Below, one piece after another: positions 9,290 through 18,838 of a DNA stretch of 64,000 nt (position 1 is its first letter; each line of letters starts with the position of its first letter). The notes below the pieces were generated by a model that did not search any database, was not told where the DNA came from, and saw nothing but the letters and a program-made list of their open reading frames with translations. The translations under genes were made by a program, and so were the position numbers. Source of the DNA: GCA-2746365 sp963711255 (lineage in GTDB: Bacteria > Pseudomonadota > Gammaproteobacteria > SZUA-229). Location: positions 124,001 to 188,000 of the forward strand of contig CAVQDO010000023.1 of the NCBI GenBank assembly GCA_963711255.1. Direction: 5' to 3'.

Positions 9290-10354
9290 GTGGTTCTTGA
9301 TCGTTATATAGCCAAATCCGTTATCAGCGGAAGTTTGCTTGCCAGTTTTGTGATGCTGTCGATTTTTGCCTTTGTTGATTTTGTTTCACAACTTGATACT
9401 GTCGGCACAGGCGATTATGGCGCCTTGCAGGCGGCTTTTTTTGTTTTGCTTCGATTGCCGCAACGGCTTTACGAACTGTCGCCTTCAATATTACTGTTGG
9501 GTGGCATATTGTCACTAGGCGCACTGGCGGCAAACTCCGAGTTAATAGTCATGCGTGCATCAGGTATAACAGTGATGCGTATAACGCGTTCAGTATTACA
9601 AACAGGCTTATTGTTTGCCATTTTAGTTGCTGTTCTGGGGGAATATGTTGTACCAGCGGCAACACGAACAGCAAAAACCTTTCGCGCAGAAGCGATGGAA
9701 GAAAAACTTATCCTTGGCGGTACCAGTGATATATGGGCACGAGATGGTAATCGCTATGTCAATGTTAAGCAGATACTCCCCGAACACCAGTTACGACAGG
9801 TTAGTATTTATGAAATTGATGAAGAAAAGCAGTTAAAGTCGATAATATATGCTGAGGGAGCGCAGTATCAAAATGATGAATGGGTATTAAACGATATCAA
9901 ACGTTCAGATATTTCACCGACTGGAGTAAGTTCGACATTTGAACAGCAACTGATTTTAAAAAGATTAATTTTATTAGAATTGTTTTCTGTGCTTGAGCTT
10001 GAGACGAAAGATATGTCGGCAACAGAGCTGTTCACCTATAGCCAGTATTTGCAAAGCAATAACCTGGATAATGACGAATACATGCTTGAGTTCTGGGTGA
10101 AAGTTTTCACGCCTTTGACCTGTCTGGCAATGTTGATGATTGCCATGCCCATTGTATTTTCCACCACACCGCGCAGCGGTGGCGTCGGGCAGCGGATAAT
10201 GCTGGCTGTATTGATCGGTATCGTTTATTTCGTCATTAACCGCTCGATGAATCACCTCGGGCTTGCTTTAAATATTATGCCTGTATTAAGTGCTTCGATT
10301 CCATTGCTGATCGTTGTCCTGATAAGCTTCTATTTTTTGCGAAAAGTTAATTAA
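9290..10354 (+). CDS. lptG: LPS export permease LptG
   Basis: Second YjgP/YjgQ-family permease of the LPS exporter, paralogous to the upstream gene (354 residues, same 3 + 3 membrane segments around a periplasmic domain). 'LGALAANSELIVMRASGITVMRI' is the conserved coupling region facing LptB. The start is GTG at 9290, giving the standard beginning 'LDRYIAKSV'. It forms an operon with lptF and ends 27 bases before the convergent RDD gene. Confidence 0.95.
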   Translation: MVLDRYIAKSVISGSLLASFVMLSIFAFVDFVSQLDTVGTGDYGALQAAFFVLLRLPQRLYELSPSILLLGGILSLGALAANSELIVMRASGITVMRITRSVLQTGLLFAILVAVLGEYVVPAATRTAKTFRAEAMEEKLILGGTSDIWARDGNRYVNVKQILPEHQLRQVSIYEIDEEKQLKSIIYAEGAQYQNDEWVLNDIKRSDISPTGVSSTFEQQLILKRLILLELFSVLELETKDMSATELFTYSQYLQSNNLDNDEYMLEFWVKVFTPLTCLAMLMIAMPIVFSTTPRSGGVGQRIMLAVLIGIVYFVINRSMNHLGLALNIMPVLSASIPLLIVVLISFYFLRKVN

Positions 10355-10381
10355 CTCAGAAGAAAGTTGATATCGCCGGGT

Positions 10382-10837
10382 TCATTTTTCCCGCAAATCC
10401 AGCAATACGGTTTTGCTGATTAAATCATGCCAGCAGCGATTTTTTTTATCGAATAAGGCCCATAAAAATCCCAGGCCAAAAATGCCCCAGGAAAATAGCG
10501 CGGAGAAATATCGTATCGTAGTTGTTTTCCAGTTAATGCTGTCAGCAACAGTGCGCAGCTGAATTTTCCAGGTCTTCATTCCCAGTGTTTGTCCGCCATG
10601 TATCCAGAACCAGGCAAAATACAGGTAGCTCAAGCTGAAAACTATGATGAGGAACAGGGGGTAGTAAGTATCGCCCGGCTCAATAGCTTTGCCGTGGTTA
10701 AGGCTGGTTGCGATGCCCGATATTATAAAAAGAATCGCGATTAACAGGAAACTATCGTAAAGAATAGCGAATAGTCGCCGAAATAAACCTGCATGCGGGA
10801 GAGATTTAAGTGCTGGCGTGTGCCCGGTGTCTGTCAT
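10382..10837 (-). CDS. RDD family membrane protein
   Basis: A 151-residue inner-membrane protein of the RDD family with about four hydrophobic segments. The namesake pattern appears as 'AGLFRRLFAILYDSFLL', the middle motif as 'GGQTLGMKTWKIQL', and the end as 'FDKKNRCWHDLISKT'. RDD proteins are poorly characterised; some take part in ion transport. It converges on lptG and diverges from the TraF-like gene. Confidence 0.88.
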   Translation of the reverse strand: MTDTGHTPALKSLPHAGLFRRLFAILYDSFLLIAILFIISGIATSLNHGKAIEPGDTYYPLFLIIVFSLSYLYFAWFWIHGGQTLGMKTWKIQLRTVADSINWKTTTIRYFSALFSWGIFGLGFLWALFDKKNRCWHDLISKTVLLDLREK

Positions 10838-10881
10838 GGTTATTATTTAATTACACTTCATAAACTAATAAATTAAGGGTG

Positions 10882-10909
10882 AAAACAGGTATTAATTATC
10901 ACCTGTTTT
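10882..10909. other. Hairpin in divergent intergenic region
   Basis: A 9-bp perfect stem (AAAACAGGT with ACCTGTTTT) with a 10-base AT loop, followed on the plus strand by a short T run. It lies 45 bases upstream of the minus-strand RDD start and 140 bases upstream of the plus-strand TraF-like gene, so it is not a normal gene-end terminator. It could be a leader hairpin or an operator. Confidence 0.4.
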
Positions 10910-11049
10910 TCTGGGCCCATGTTAGCAGAATGCTTGTATTTGTTTAACTATGTTATATGCTCGATTAAGGGTTATGTATTTATAGGTTCACGTTTCAAGG
11001 CATGTTTTATCGATTATTGACAGAGACGAACAACACAGGGTATTACGAG

Positions 11050-12297
11050 ATGATTAAGAAACTTAATAGTAAAATTTTAATTGCCACAGCTTTGTCAGTT
11101 GTGACACAGGCAGTCTATGCGATTCCGTTTACTTTCGAAGGGCGTTCACTGGGTATGGGTGGCGTATCAGTCGCTACTGCTGACCTGGCAACCGCCTCCT
11201 GGGCAAATCCGGCTATGCTAACCAATCAGCGTCCGGATGATGATTTTTCATTATTAGTCGGCCTTGGTGTCTTTGTCCGGGATAATGATGATCTGTTAAT
11301 AGATATCGATGATTTTCAGGCTGCCGATTCCGCCAGGGAAGCGGCTAAAGGTTCGGGTGATGTGATTTCAGAAGCAGGTGCATTATTAGATATGGCAGCG
11401 ATTGTTAACCGTATTGAAGGAAAAGCAGTTGCACCCGAAGCAACGGGCGTAGCAGCAGTCGGAATTGCTTTCGATTCTTTTGCAATGTCGTTCAGTGCAC
11501 GTGCCGACGTAATCGCTGCGGGTGTTGTGACGGATTTGTCATGTGCTCCGTTAACCGATCCAACATGTGATCCGGTTCGCCTGGAAAGTGAAATAACCAG
11601 TCCTGATTTTAATATTCTAAACCTGGAAGGTTTGTATGCTACCGAATTGGGCGTGTCTATAGCGAAAGATTTTCAGGTGTTTGAGCGCAAAGTATCAATC
11701 GGTATTAAACCGAAGATTGTTGATTTAACATCGTTTACCTACAGAGAATCTATATTGACGGCTGACGCTGGCCTGGATTCGATCAATAAGGAAGATGTGG
11801 AAAAGGATCTCGGTACGTTTGCTACCGTTGATTTAGGCATGGCGGCCGATATAAGTGACTCTTTTCGTCTTGCTTTAACAGCAAGAAATCTAATTACAGA
11901 TGATTTCAATGTCGATCTGGGTACGATTAACGGGACGCCGGTCAATGCGGTATTGAATTTTGATACAGAAGTTAGGATTGGTGCGGCATATCACAGCAGT
12001 ATAGTTACTGTTGCGCTGGATTATGATGTTACTGAAAATTCACCACTACTAGCTAACCCTGCTTTTGATACTTTGAAAACGCAGTACGTGGCACTTGGTG
12101 CAGAATTTAATGCGCTGGACTATATGCAGTTGCGTATCGGTGCTGCAAAGAACATAGCCAGTGGTATTTCTGACGGTGCTAAAGATCCTACGTATACAGT
12201 TGGTTTAGGTTTCTGGTTAGGTTTCAATCTCGACATTGCTGCAGTCTTAAACGACCACACTGTTGGTGGATTTGTACAAACAGGTTTCCGGTTTTAA
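11050..12297 (+). CDS. TraF-like outer-membrane beta-barrel protein
   Basis: A 415-residue exported protein. The ATG at 11050 is preferred over the one at 11002 because it begins a normal Sec signal peptide ending near 'TQAVYA'. The mature start, with 'FEGRSLGMGGVSVATAD' and 'WANPAML', matches the family annotated as conjugal-transfer TraF-like (TraF_2), related to FadL/PorV-type barrels. The C-terminus has alternating polar/hydrophobic strands and ends in Phe, as outer-membrane barrels do. No conjugation genes are nearby, so a transfer role is unlikely; the ligand is unknown. Confidence 0.7.
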   Translation: MIKKLNSKILIATALSVVTQAVYAIPFTFEGRSLGMGGVSVATADLATASWANPAMLTNQRPDDDFSLLVGLGVFVRDNDDLLIDIDDFQAADSAREAAKGSGDVISEAGALLDMAAIVNRIEGKAVAPEATGVAAVGIAFDSFAMSFSARADVIAAGVVTDLSCAPLTDPTCDPVRLESEITSPDFNILNLEGLYATELGVSIAKDFQVFERKVSIGIKPKIVDLTSFTYRESILTADAGLDSINKEDVEKDLGTFATVDLGMAADISDSFRLALTARNLITDDFNVDLGTINGTPVNAVLNFDTEVRIGAAYHSSIVTVALDYDVTENSPLLANPAFDTLKTQYVALGAEFNALDYMQLRIGAAKNIASGISDGAKDPTYTVGLGFWLGFNLDIAAVLNDHTVGGFVQTGFRF

Positions 12298-12399
12298 AGC
12301 AAAGATTTACCTTAACAGTGGTATCGATTACGTATGAGATATCCTGTTTTACAAAATTTGTATGTAATAAAACATAAATTGATCGTTAAGTAATTTATT

Positions 12400-12439
12400 T
12401 AATTACTAAAAAAAGTTTGTAATTAGTAAAAAAAGTTTG
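12400..12439. repeat. 20-bp tandem repeat upstream of histone-like gene
   Basis: Two adjacent 20-base copies (TAATTACTAAAAAAAGTTTG and TAATTAGTAAAAAAAGTTTG) differ at a single base. The second copy runs into the -35 hexamer of the promoter at 12437-12464. Placement and AT-richness suggest a regulator or nucleoid-protein binding site. Confidence 0.7.
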
Positions 12440-12464
12440 CTAAATTAGAATAACGTTTTATACT
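12437..12464 (+). promoter_or_regulatory. Sigma70-type promoter of histone-like gene
   Basis: TTGCTA (12437-12442), a 16-base spacer, then TATACT (12459-12464), 33 bases before the ATG at 12498. The ribosome binding site GGGGA precedes that ATG. The -35 overlaps the second copy of a 20-bp tandem repeat. Confidence 0.6.
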
Positions 12465-12497
12465 TTTGAACGTAACTCACAAAAGGGGACTTCTAAG

Positions 12498-13241
12498 ATG
12501 GCTCGTACAACAAAGAAAAAAGCAACAAAGAAAAAAGTGGCGGCGCGTAAAGCACCTGCTAAAAAGAAAGTAGTTAAGAAAAAAGCACCAGCGCGTAAAG
12601 CACCTGCCAGGAAAAAAGTAGTTAAGAAGAAAGCAGTTAAAAAGAAAGCAGCTGCCAAGAAGAGAGTAGTTAAGAAAAAAGCACCTGCTAGAAAGAAAGT
12701 GGCTAAGAAGAAAGTAGTTAAGAAAAAAGCAGTTAAGAAAAAAGCACCTGCTAGAAAGAAAGTGGCTAAGAAGAAAGTAGTTAAAAGGAAAGCACCTGCT
12801 AGAAAGAAAGTGGCTAAGAAAAAAGTCGCTAAAAAGAAAGTAGCTAAGAAAAAAGTCGTTAAAAAGAAAGTAGCTAAGAAAAAAGTTGTTAAAAAATCTG
12901 CTACAGCTAAGAAAAGAGCGGCGGCCTCAAGAAAAAAGGCCGTAGCCGCTAAGCGTAAAGCATTAGCGGCGAAGAGAATAGCTACCGCTGAGCGTAAGAA
13001 GAAAGCTAGAGAAAATGCAGCCGTAGCCAAGCAGAAATTACGTGATCGCGTATCTGCCGCTGCAGCTGCTGTAGCTGAAGCAAAAGCTGAAGTAGCAACA
13101 ACCCGGAAACGTCAGGATCTTTTGATCAAGATGGCTGAGAAGAAAGAAGCTGCCGTTGCCAAATTTGTGGAAAGCTGGTCCAAGAAAGAAATGGCCAAGA
13201 TTGAAAAGGCTATTAAGCCAAAATCCCGCAAACGTCGCTAG
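12498..13241 (+). CDS. Lys/Ala-rich histone H1-like (AlgP-like) protein
   Basis: A 247-residue protein. About residues 1-150 consist of short repeats built from KKKV, KKKA and APARKK units; residues 150-247 form a longer Ala/Lys/Glu-rich helical region ending in 'KSRKRR'. This layout matches the C-terminal part of AlgP and eukaryotic H1-like tails, which bind DNA non-specifically and compact it. There is no signal peptide. It has its own promoter and a strong terminator, so it is monocistronic. The internal repeats are prone to length change by slippage. Confidence 0.75.
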   Translation: MARTTKKKATKKKVAARKAPAKKKVVKKKAPARKAPARKKVVKKKAVKKKAAAKKRVVKKKAPARKKVAKKKVVKKKAVKKKAPARKKVAKKKVVKRKAPARKKVAKKKVAKKKVAKKKVVKKKVAKKKVVKKSATAKKRAAASRKKAVAAKRKALAAKRIATAERKKKARENAAVAKQKLRDRVSAAAAAVAEAKAEVATTRKRQDLLIKMAEKKEAAVAKFVESWSKKEMAKIEKAIKPKSRKRR

Positions 13242-13280
13242 TCTTAAGCCAGAAATGGCTTCCGGCGGTGACAGAATAAA

Positions 13281-13310
13281 GCCACTCATATACATGAGTG
13301 GCTTTTTTTT
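13281..13310 (+). terminator. Rho-independent terminator of histone-like gene
   Basis: A 9-bp GC-containing stem (GCCACTCAT with ATGAGTGGC) closes a 4-base loop and is followed by eight Ts (13303-13310), 40 bases after the stop. It lies directly upstream of xerD. Confidence 0.92.
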
Positions 13311-13327
13311 CGGCTATACTTTGCCCT

Positions 13328-14305
13328 ATGGCTAAATTTGATCAGATATCTATTGCAGAGCAGTCAATAATTGAAAATTTTATCGACCACTTATGGATGG
13401 AGAAGGGTTTAAGCGAGAATACCTTGACGGCGTACAGAAATGACCTGGCCGGCTTTGCACTCTGGTTACAGCCGAAACAGAAAGTACTGGCATCAGTCGA
13501 TACCAGTGATATCCAGGGGTACCTGGCTTTTAATTACCAGGTTAAACAAAAACGGCGCTCTGTTGCCAGGTTGTTGTCAACGCTACGCCGTTTTTATCTG
13601 TATCTGCATCGTGAGGGACGTATTTTACACGATCCTACCCACTTACTTGAATCGCCCAAAGGCGAACGCTCTCTGCCACTGTCATTAAATGAGCAACAGG
13701 TTGAAAACTTGCTGGCAGCGCCAGATGTTTCTGATGAGCTGGGCTTGAGAGACAGGGCAATGCTGGAAATATTATATGCCACCGGATTGCGGGTGAGCGA
13801 ATTGATTGGCCTGCAAACATCGCAGCTATCATTTCAGCAGGGGGTAATCAGAGTTATAGGTAAAGGTGACAAGGAGCGACTGGTACCGGTGGGTGAAATC
13901 GCCCTGGAATGGGTGATAAAGTATTACCAGCAGGCGAGGCCACAATTATTAACTAAGAAACAGTGTGCTAATAAAGCTGGCAGCCGTAGTAATAGCCAGA
14001 ATAACAGCCAGAATTACAGTCAGTGCAGTGAAATTTTTGTTACTAAAAGAGGTGGCGCTATGACACGGCAGGCATTCTGGTACATGATAAAGCGCTATGC
14101 CGTGGTCGCGGGAATTGATAGCGAGCATTTATCTCCGCATACATTACGTCATGCTTTCGCAACGCATTTACTCAATCACGGGGCAGATCTTCGTGTCGTG
14201 CAAATGCTGCTAGGGCATAGTGATATTTCTACAACCCAGATTTACACACATGTGGCTGATCAGCGGCTTCGTGAGATGTACCAGCATCACCATCCACGAG
14301 CCTGA
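13328..14305 (+). CDS. xerD: Tyrosine recombinase XerD
   Basis: Site-specific recombinase that, with XerC, resolves chromosome dimers at dif under FtsK control. Catalytic residues are all present: Arg155, Lys179, His271-x-x-Arg274, His297 and nucleophile Tyr306. The protein is 325 residues, longer than the usual ~298, because residues 210-234 hold an Asn/Ser/Gln-rich insertion between the beta-hairpin Lys and the HxxR motif. The upstream in-frame GTG at 13298 lies inside a terminator, so ATG 13328 is chosen. A TATACT box (13315-13320) sits only 7 bases before it and no Shine-Dalgarno is seen. dsbC follows, as in other gammaproteobacteria. Confidence 0.93.
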   Translation: MAKFDQISIAEQSIIENFIDHLWMEKGLSENTLTAYRNDLAGFALWLQPKQKVLASVDTSDIQGYLAFNYQVKQKRRSVARLLSTLRRFYLYLHREGRILHDPTHLLESPKGERSLPLSLNEQQVENLLAAPDVSDELGLRDRAMLEILYATGLRVSELIGLQTSQLSFQQGVIRVIGKGDKERLVPVGEIALEWVIKYYQQARPQLLTKKQCANKAGSRSNSQNNSQNYSQCSEIFVTKRGGAMTRQAFWYMIKRYAVVAGIDSEHLSPHTLRHAFATHLLNHGADLRVVQMLLGHSDISTTQIYTHVADQRLREMYQHHHPRA

Positions 14306-14422
14306 GCTGCCAAAACGCAATTTATATCCAATTGTATTATTCAGCTATATAAACATTTAATGGAATTAACTATAATCGCTATTGTCCTCATACCTGACTA
14401 ACATTATTTACCGGCCTGTATT

Positions 14423-15142
14423 ATGAAAATATTCTCACTATTAATCCTGATCGCTTCATTAACGAGCACATTTAACGTTGCAGCTGAAACAGATGCCGCG
14501 GCAGAGTCAGTTAAAAAACTAACAATGGCACTGGCCAAAAGCATGCCTGGTGTAAAACCAACAAAAATATCCGCAACACCTGTTGAAGGTTTATTTGAAG
14601 TTATTGTGGGTTCCCAGGTTGTTTATATGAGTGTCGATGCACGTTATATGATCGAAGGTGACTTATTTGACCTGGCGACTAAAACCAACATCAGTGAACA
14701 GGCCAAGTCGGTCATTCGCCTGAGTGCTATTGAAAAACTTGGCGCTGACAATATGCTGATATATACACCTGAAAAAGTTAAACATACGATCACTGTTATT
14801 ACCGATATAGATTGCCCTTATTGCCGCCGTTTACACGACGAGGTTCCTGATTACATGAAAAATGATGTGCAGGTCCGCTATATATTTATGCCGCTTAAAG
14901 GTGCGGCAGATATGAAAAAGACTGTGAGTGTGTGGTGCTCTGATGACCAGCAGCTGGCTCTGGATGTCGCCAAGGCGGGCGGTGATGTAGAAGACAAAAC
15001 CTGTGTTAACCCTATCAAGGATCACCTGAAACTGGCGCGGGAACTGGGTGTGCGCGGTACGCCAGCCATCGTGCTGGATAATGGCCATATGCTGCCGGGT
15101 TACGTGCCTTATGCCAAGCTGCTGGCCGAACTCCGCAAGTAG
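14423..15142 (+). CDS. dsbC: Thiol:disulfide interchange protein DsbC
   Basis: Periplasmic disulfide isomerase that reshuffles wrong disulfides and is kept reduced by DsbD. 239 residues: Sec signal peptide to about residue 21, N-terminal dimerisation domain, then a thioredoxin-like domain with active site CPYC (131-134). The cis-Pro loop 'GTPAIV' lies near the C-terminus and a second Cys pair ('WCSDD', 'KTCVNP') matches DsbC. It lies 117 bases after xerD, a common arrangement, and converges on the AddA-like gene. Confidence 0.92.
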   Translation: MKIFSLLILIASLTSTFNVAAETDAAAESVKKLTMALAKSMPGVKPTKISATPVEGLFEVIVGSQVVYMSVDARYMIEGDLFDLATKTNISEQAKSVIRLSAIEKLGADNMLIYTPEKVKHTITVITDIDCPYCRRLHDEVPDYMKNDVQVRYIFMPLKGAADMKKTVSVWCSDDQQLALDVAKAGGDVEDKTCVNPIKDHLKLARELGVRGTPAIVLDNGHMLPGYVPYAKLLAELRK

Positions 15143-15256
15143 CTTTCTCTGTTAGCATTTTACAGGTCATATAAAAAATCACTTAGTCTGTATGCAGCAC
15201 GCAACTCCCGTCGTATGTTTGCTTGACTACCTTAGCTGAGTCTAAAAGATAGCCTG

Positions 15257-18200
15257 TCAGTCTAACCAGACCATTTGCTGGTGATGAGTAAATAAAATCC
15301 CCATCCTGATATTTTGCTGCGGCCATAGTTTGCTGATGCCGTCGCGGTAGTATTTCAGCTGTTCGGTAAACTGCTGTGCAGCATCTCTCGCATTTTCCGT
15401 AGTATTCAACTGGTGCGATTTGTAATCAATGATCATGATTTCGTCAGCTGACCTGATTACCCGATCAATAATGCCGTAAACAGCCTGTTTTTTATGCCGA
15501 TACATTAAAGGCATTTCATTGTATGCCCTGATGATTTTGTCAGGATTGAATATTTCTTTTAACTGCGGATGATCATATGTCGAGATGGCTTCTGCGAAAC
15601 AGTTATCTAGCAAATCGAGTCTGGCCGGGTTAGTAACAGTTATTTCGGATTTTAAGCGTTGCCTGATTGTGTCAATGCTGGTTTTGCTGGCGGGATATGA
15701 GACCTCTTTACATAACAGTTCGATGATACGGTGAATAATTATGCCGCGCCATTTATTGATCTCACCGTGTTCTTTATCTGCGCTATAGGTTTCACCATCA
15801 ATTTCTTCAGTAGTACTAAATTCATTCGAAAATAAACTCGGTGCAATCATGAATGATGTTTGCAGTCTTTTTCTGATCATCTGCATATCAACTGGCTGTA
15901 ACAGGCGCGGGTCTATTTTTATGGCTTTATCCGAAGTGCTGCTAACTTTTGTCGATAATGCGGCGATTGATGCTGAATCTGGCTGTTCATAAGAAAGGTG
16001 CTGGTAACATTTACCGTTGATATCCTCAATGCCTGAGGGGACGGTTTCGAGATCCTGTAATCCGCTGGCAATTAACTGGTACCAGCTGTTTGCCTGTTTC
16101 CTGGTGCTCGCTATACCACTGATAAAAAGCTGCTCACGGGCACGGGTTAGTGCAACATAGAGCAGATTTAATTCTTCGCGTGCCTGTTCATTAAGTTTTT
16201 CCTGCTGCAGCTTCTGCGTGATCTGATCGGTAATATCCTTGTTTAACTGTAATTGAAAATTAGTCGGCTGGTTTTCCTGTGCCGGCCACTTGACCAGGCT
16301 TGCATAGGCGTTTTTATTGCTGGTAGTACCATTACAGTCGGCAAGAAAAACCACGGGTGACTCCAGCCCTTTACTGCCATGGATGGTCAGCAGTCGGACA
16401 CGGGATTCATCGCTTTGTGACAGTGGTTCTTCCGGCGGGTTTTCAGAATAGCTTTTAAGGTGTGCTAAACGCTGCAGGAAACGCGAGATCCCCGGATAGC
16501 GGCCGCTGTCTGTTTCCAGTGACAGCTCCAGGAACCGCTGGCAGTTTGAAGCGACTTTATGTTTGTTCTGTTTTTTATTGGCGGCGACATACCGGTTAAT
16601 AATGTTGCCTTCAGAGAATATTTTATCCAGGCAGTCATGTACCGGCAGCTGTTCGGCAAGCGCCTGCCAGCGAGGCAGCAGGGTAGCTGCCCGCTGCAGT
16701 GCCTTTCCTGTTTCAATGTCGGTAGCAGCGTTGAGATGCAACAGGCGTTCGTACCAGTGTGAAGTGCTGTTTTTCTGTTCTGCTGTATGCCGGGCCAGCT
16801 GAATCAGGTCTTCATCGCTGGCGTTAAAAATCGGCGACTTCAAAACCTGTGCCAGCATAAGATTATTAAACGGCGTAATCAGTGTGTTCAGCAGGCAGCT
16901 GAGATCCTGGATCTCGATGTTGTCCAGCAGGCCGCCTTTTTTATTACCGATGAAAGGGATGCCATACTGCTTTAATGCCTGCTGGTAAATATCAACATGG
17001 GTACGGTTGCGGGTTAGGATAAGTACATCCGAATACTCCAGCGGTCTTACTTTTCCATTAACCGTGATTAGCGTGTTTTCATTTTTTAACTGCAGAATTT
17101 TTCCTGCAATGTAGTCCGCTTCACTATGTCTTAATGTTGTTACCGATACTTCCCTTGGCTGTGTCAGCGGGTTACGAAATGACTGTAATGCTGAAGTTGT
17201 ATCCTCTGCGGCATTGTCAATTTCTTCCTGTGCAAATAAATCACAGAGAAAGACGCGTCCGGGTAATGTGCTCAGATGGGTATCATGCGTGGTAAAGCCG
17301 GACATGACAGTCTTGACTTCCTCTTGCTCAAAGACCTTATTAACACACTGGATGATGGCTGATGAAGAGCGGCGTGAAAAATCCAGCGGTGTTGGCTGTG
17401 CGTTAAGGTTGTCTGCCAGCCACTGGCTGGCCTGTGATTGCAGCGCAGGGTTAGCGCGTCGAAAACTGTAGATCGACTGTTTTTCATCACCGACCAGGAA
17501 AACACTGCGGGCCCGTTGTTCGGGGTTAGCCGCAATCTCCTGCAGAATGGGTGACAGCAGGTGCCATTGTGTCGGGTTTGTATCCTGAAACTCATCAATC
17601 AGCAAATGGTCGATACGCTGATCAATTTTGTACTGTACCCAGTGTGCATTATCGGCATGTTGCAGCAGCTGGTAGCATTTCCATTCCAGGTCAGTGAAAT
17701 CCAGCAAACGCATTTCTTTTTTCAACTGCTGATAAATTTTTACATAGTGGTTGCCAGCAAAGTACCAGGCAGTATTAATCTTTAATATCAGCAGCCGTTT
17801 TAACTGTTCATTGACCTGCTGAATACTTGCAGAAATTTCATCGTGAAGTTCAATAAAACGGCAGGCATTGTCAGCGCCCAGTTTCTTTTCCAGGGTCGCA
17901 TTGTACTGCCGCCCCTGGATTAACTTTTCACCGTCTTTTTTAATAAAGGCTGACTGGATCAGGTTAAATGTTTTATTGCTGTCGCTTTCATCTGCCAGGG
18001 CCAGTTCGATACTGTCGGCGTGTTTTTCGCTGGTCTTGTTCTTGATTTCGTATAACAGGTTGGCAAAAACCTTTAAATTAAGCCGGGTAGTATCATTTAA
18101 AAACAGGGTGACAGGCTTTGTATCGTCGCTCTCTGTATCTTGAGGCATTAATGCATCATCTATCTGTAAGGTTCGTGTTAATTGATCACAGGCGAAGCTA

Positions 18201-18838
18201 ACGGCCTCTGCTTTGTGTGCGGTGTAAGCCCACCAGTCACTGCGATGGTCTAAAAAACTGTCCAGCGCTGTCTGTGTGTTACCCGGGCCGTTGCAAAAAT
18301 GCATGATTGTGTCCAGGGCATCGATTAATGGGCCTTTACCGCCGATGCCGGCTTCATCAAATAACAACTGCCAGGCCTGGCGTTGCAGCAGGCTGCTGTC
18401 TTCGATCAGCTCAAAGCCGGGCGGGATATCTGCCTCCAGCGGAAAGCGTGAGAGAATATCCTGGCAGAAAGAGTGAAATGTCTGGATCCGAATAGGGTAA
18501 AGGCTGTGCATCAGCTTTTCATACAGGCCGCGGGCAATACTTTTTGTGGCATCATCGTCGCGGCAGCCGATAATTTTCAGCTGCGTAGCCAGTTCTTCGC
18601 TATCGGCTGTCGCCATTTCGTATAGACGTTCATGCAGGCGGATCTGCATTTCAGCCGCAGCTTTTCGGGTAAAGGTGAGTGCGATAATATTGCCCGCCTC
18701 AGCGCCGTCGATTAACAACCGGACAATTCGTGATATCAGCAGCCAGGTCTTGCCGCTGCCCGCAGAAGCAGAAACAGTGGCATTTAATGCCGGATTGCAG
18801 GCATCCAGGCTATTATTATTTGGCTTCGGGGTAGACAT
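15257..18838 (-). CDS. UvrD/AddA-like helicase-nuclease
   Basis: A 1193-residue double-strand-break repair protein of the AddA/RecB type. Walker A ASAGSGKT is at residues 24-31, motif Ia 'ALTFTRKAAAEM' follows, motif II 'DEFQDTNP' is near residue 415 and 'GDEKQSIYSFRRA' follows it. 'LLTIHGSKGLE' and 'LLYVALTRAREQ' are later helicase motifs. The C-terminus carries a RecB-type PD-(D/E)XK nuclease ('HRIIELL', then 'IIDYKSHQ' near 1135). AddA works with AddB, usually the adjacent upstream gene; here the upstream neighbour is parE on the other strand, so the partner must be elsewhere or absent. Confidence 0.85.
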   Translation of the reverse strand: MSTPKPNNNSLDACNPALNATVSASAGSGKTWLLISRIVRLLIDGAEAGNIIALTFTRKAAAEMQIRLHERLYEMATADSEELATQLKIIGCRDDDATKSIARGLYEKLMHSLYPIRIQTFHSFCQDILSRFPLEADIPPGFELIEDSSLLQRQAWQLLFDEAGIGGKGPLIDALDTIMHFCNGPGNTQTALDSFLDHRSDWWAYTAHKAEAVSFACDQLTRTLQIDDALMPQDTESDDTKPVTLFLNDTTRLNLKVFANLLYEIKNKTSEKHADSIELALADESDSNKTFNLIQSAFIKKDGEKLIQGRQYNATLEKKLGADNACRFIELHDEISASIQQVNEQLKRLLILKINTAWYFAGNHYVKIYQQLKKEMRLLDFTDLEWKCYQLLQHADNAHWVQYKIDQRIDHLLIDEFQDTNPTQWHLLSPILQEIAANPEQRARSVFLVGDEKQSIYSFRRANPALQSQASQWLADNLNAQPTPLDFSRRSSSAIIQCVNKVFEQEEVKTVMSGFTTHDTHLSTLPGRVFLCDLFAQEEIDNAAEDTTSALQSFRNPLTQPREVSVTTLRHSEADYIAGKILQLKNENTLITVNGKVRPLEYSDVLILTRNRTHVDIYQQALKQYGIPFIGNKKGGLLDNIEIQDLSCLLNTLITPFNNLMLAQVLKSPIFNASDEDLIQLARHTAEQKNSTSHWYERLLHLNAATDIETGKALQRAATLLPRWQALAEQLPVHDCLDKIFSEGNIINRYVAANKKQNKHKVASNCQRFLELSLETDSGRYPGISRFLQRLAHLKSYSENPPEEPLSQSDESRVRLLTIHGSKGLESPVVFLADCNGTTSNKNAYASLVKWPAQENQPTNFQLQLNKDITDQITQKLQQEKLNEQAREELNLLYVALTRAREQLFISGIASTRKQANSWYQLIASGLQDLETVPSGIEDINGKCYQHLSYEQPDSASIAALSTKVSSTSDKAIKIDPRLLQPVDMQMIRKRLQTSFMIAPSLFSNEFSTTEEIDGETYSADKEHGEINKWRGIIIHRIIELLCKEVSYPASKTSIDTIRQRLKSEITVTNPARLDLLDNCFAEAISTYDHPQLKEIFNPDKIIRAYNEMPLMYRHKKQAVYGIIDRVIRSADEIMIIDYKSHQLNTTENARDAAQQFTEQLKYYRDGISKLWPQQNIRMGILFTHHQQMVWLD

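Noticed and set aside
11050..12297. Conjugation gene traF, implying a mobile element
   Set aside because: No other transfer genes, integrase or attachment sites occur nearby; xerD here is the housekeeping recombinase.
12458..13030. 190-residue minus-strand frame opposite the Lys-rich gene, reading as Phe/Leu/Ala repeats
   Set aside because: It is the complement of AAG/AAA/GCT repeats; no start signal, and the plus-strand gene has promoter, ribosome binding site and terminator.
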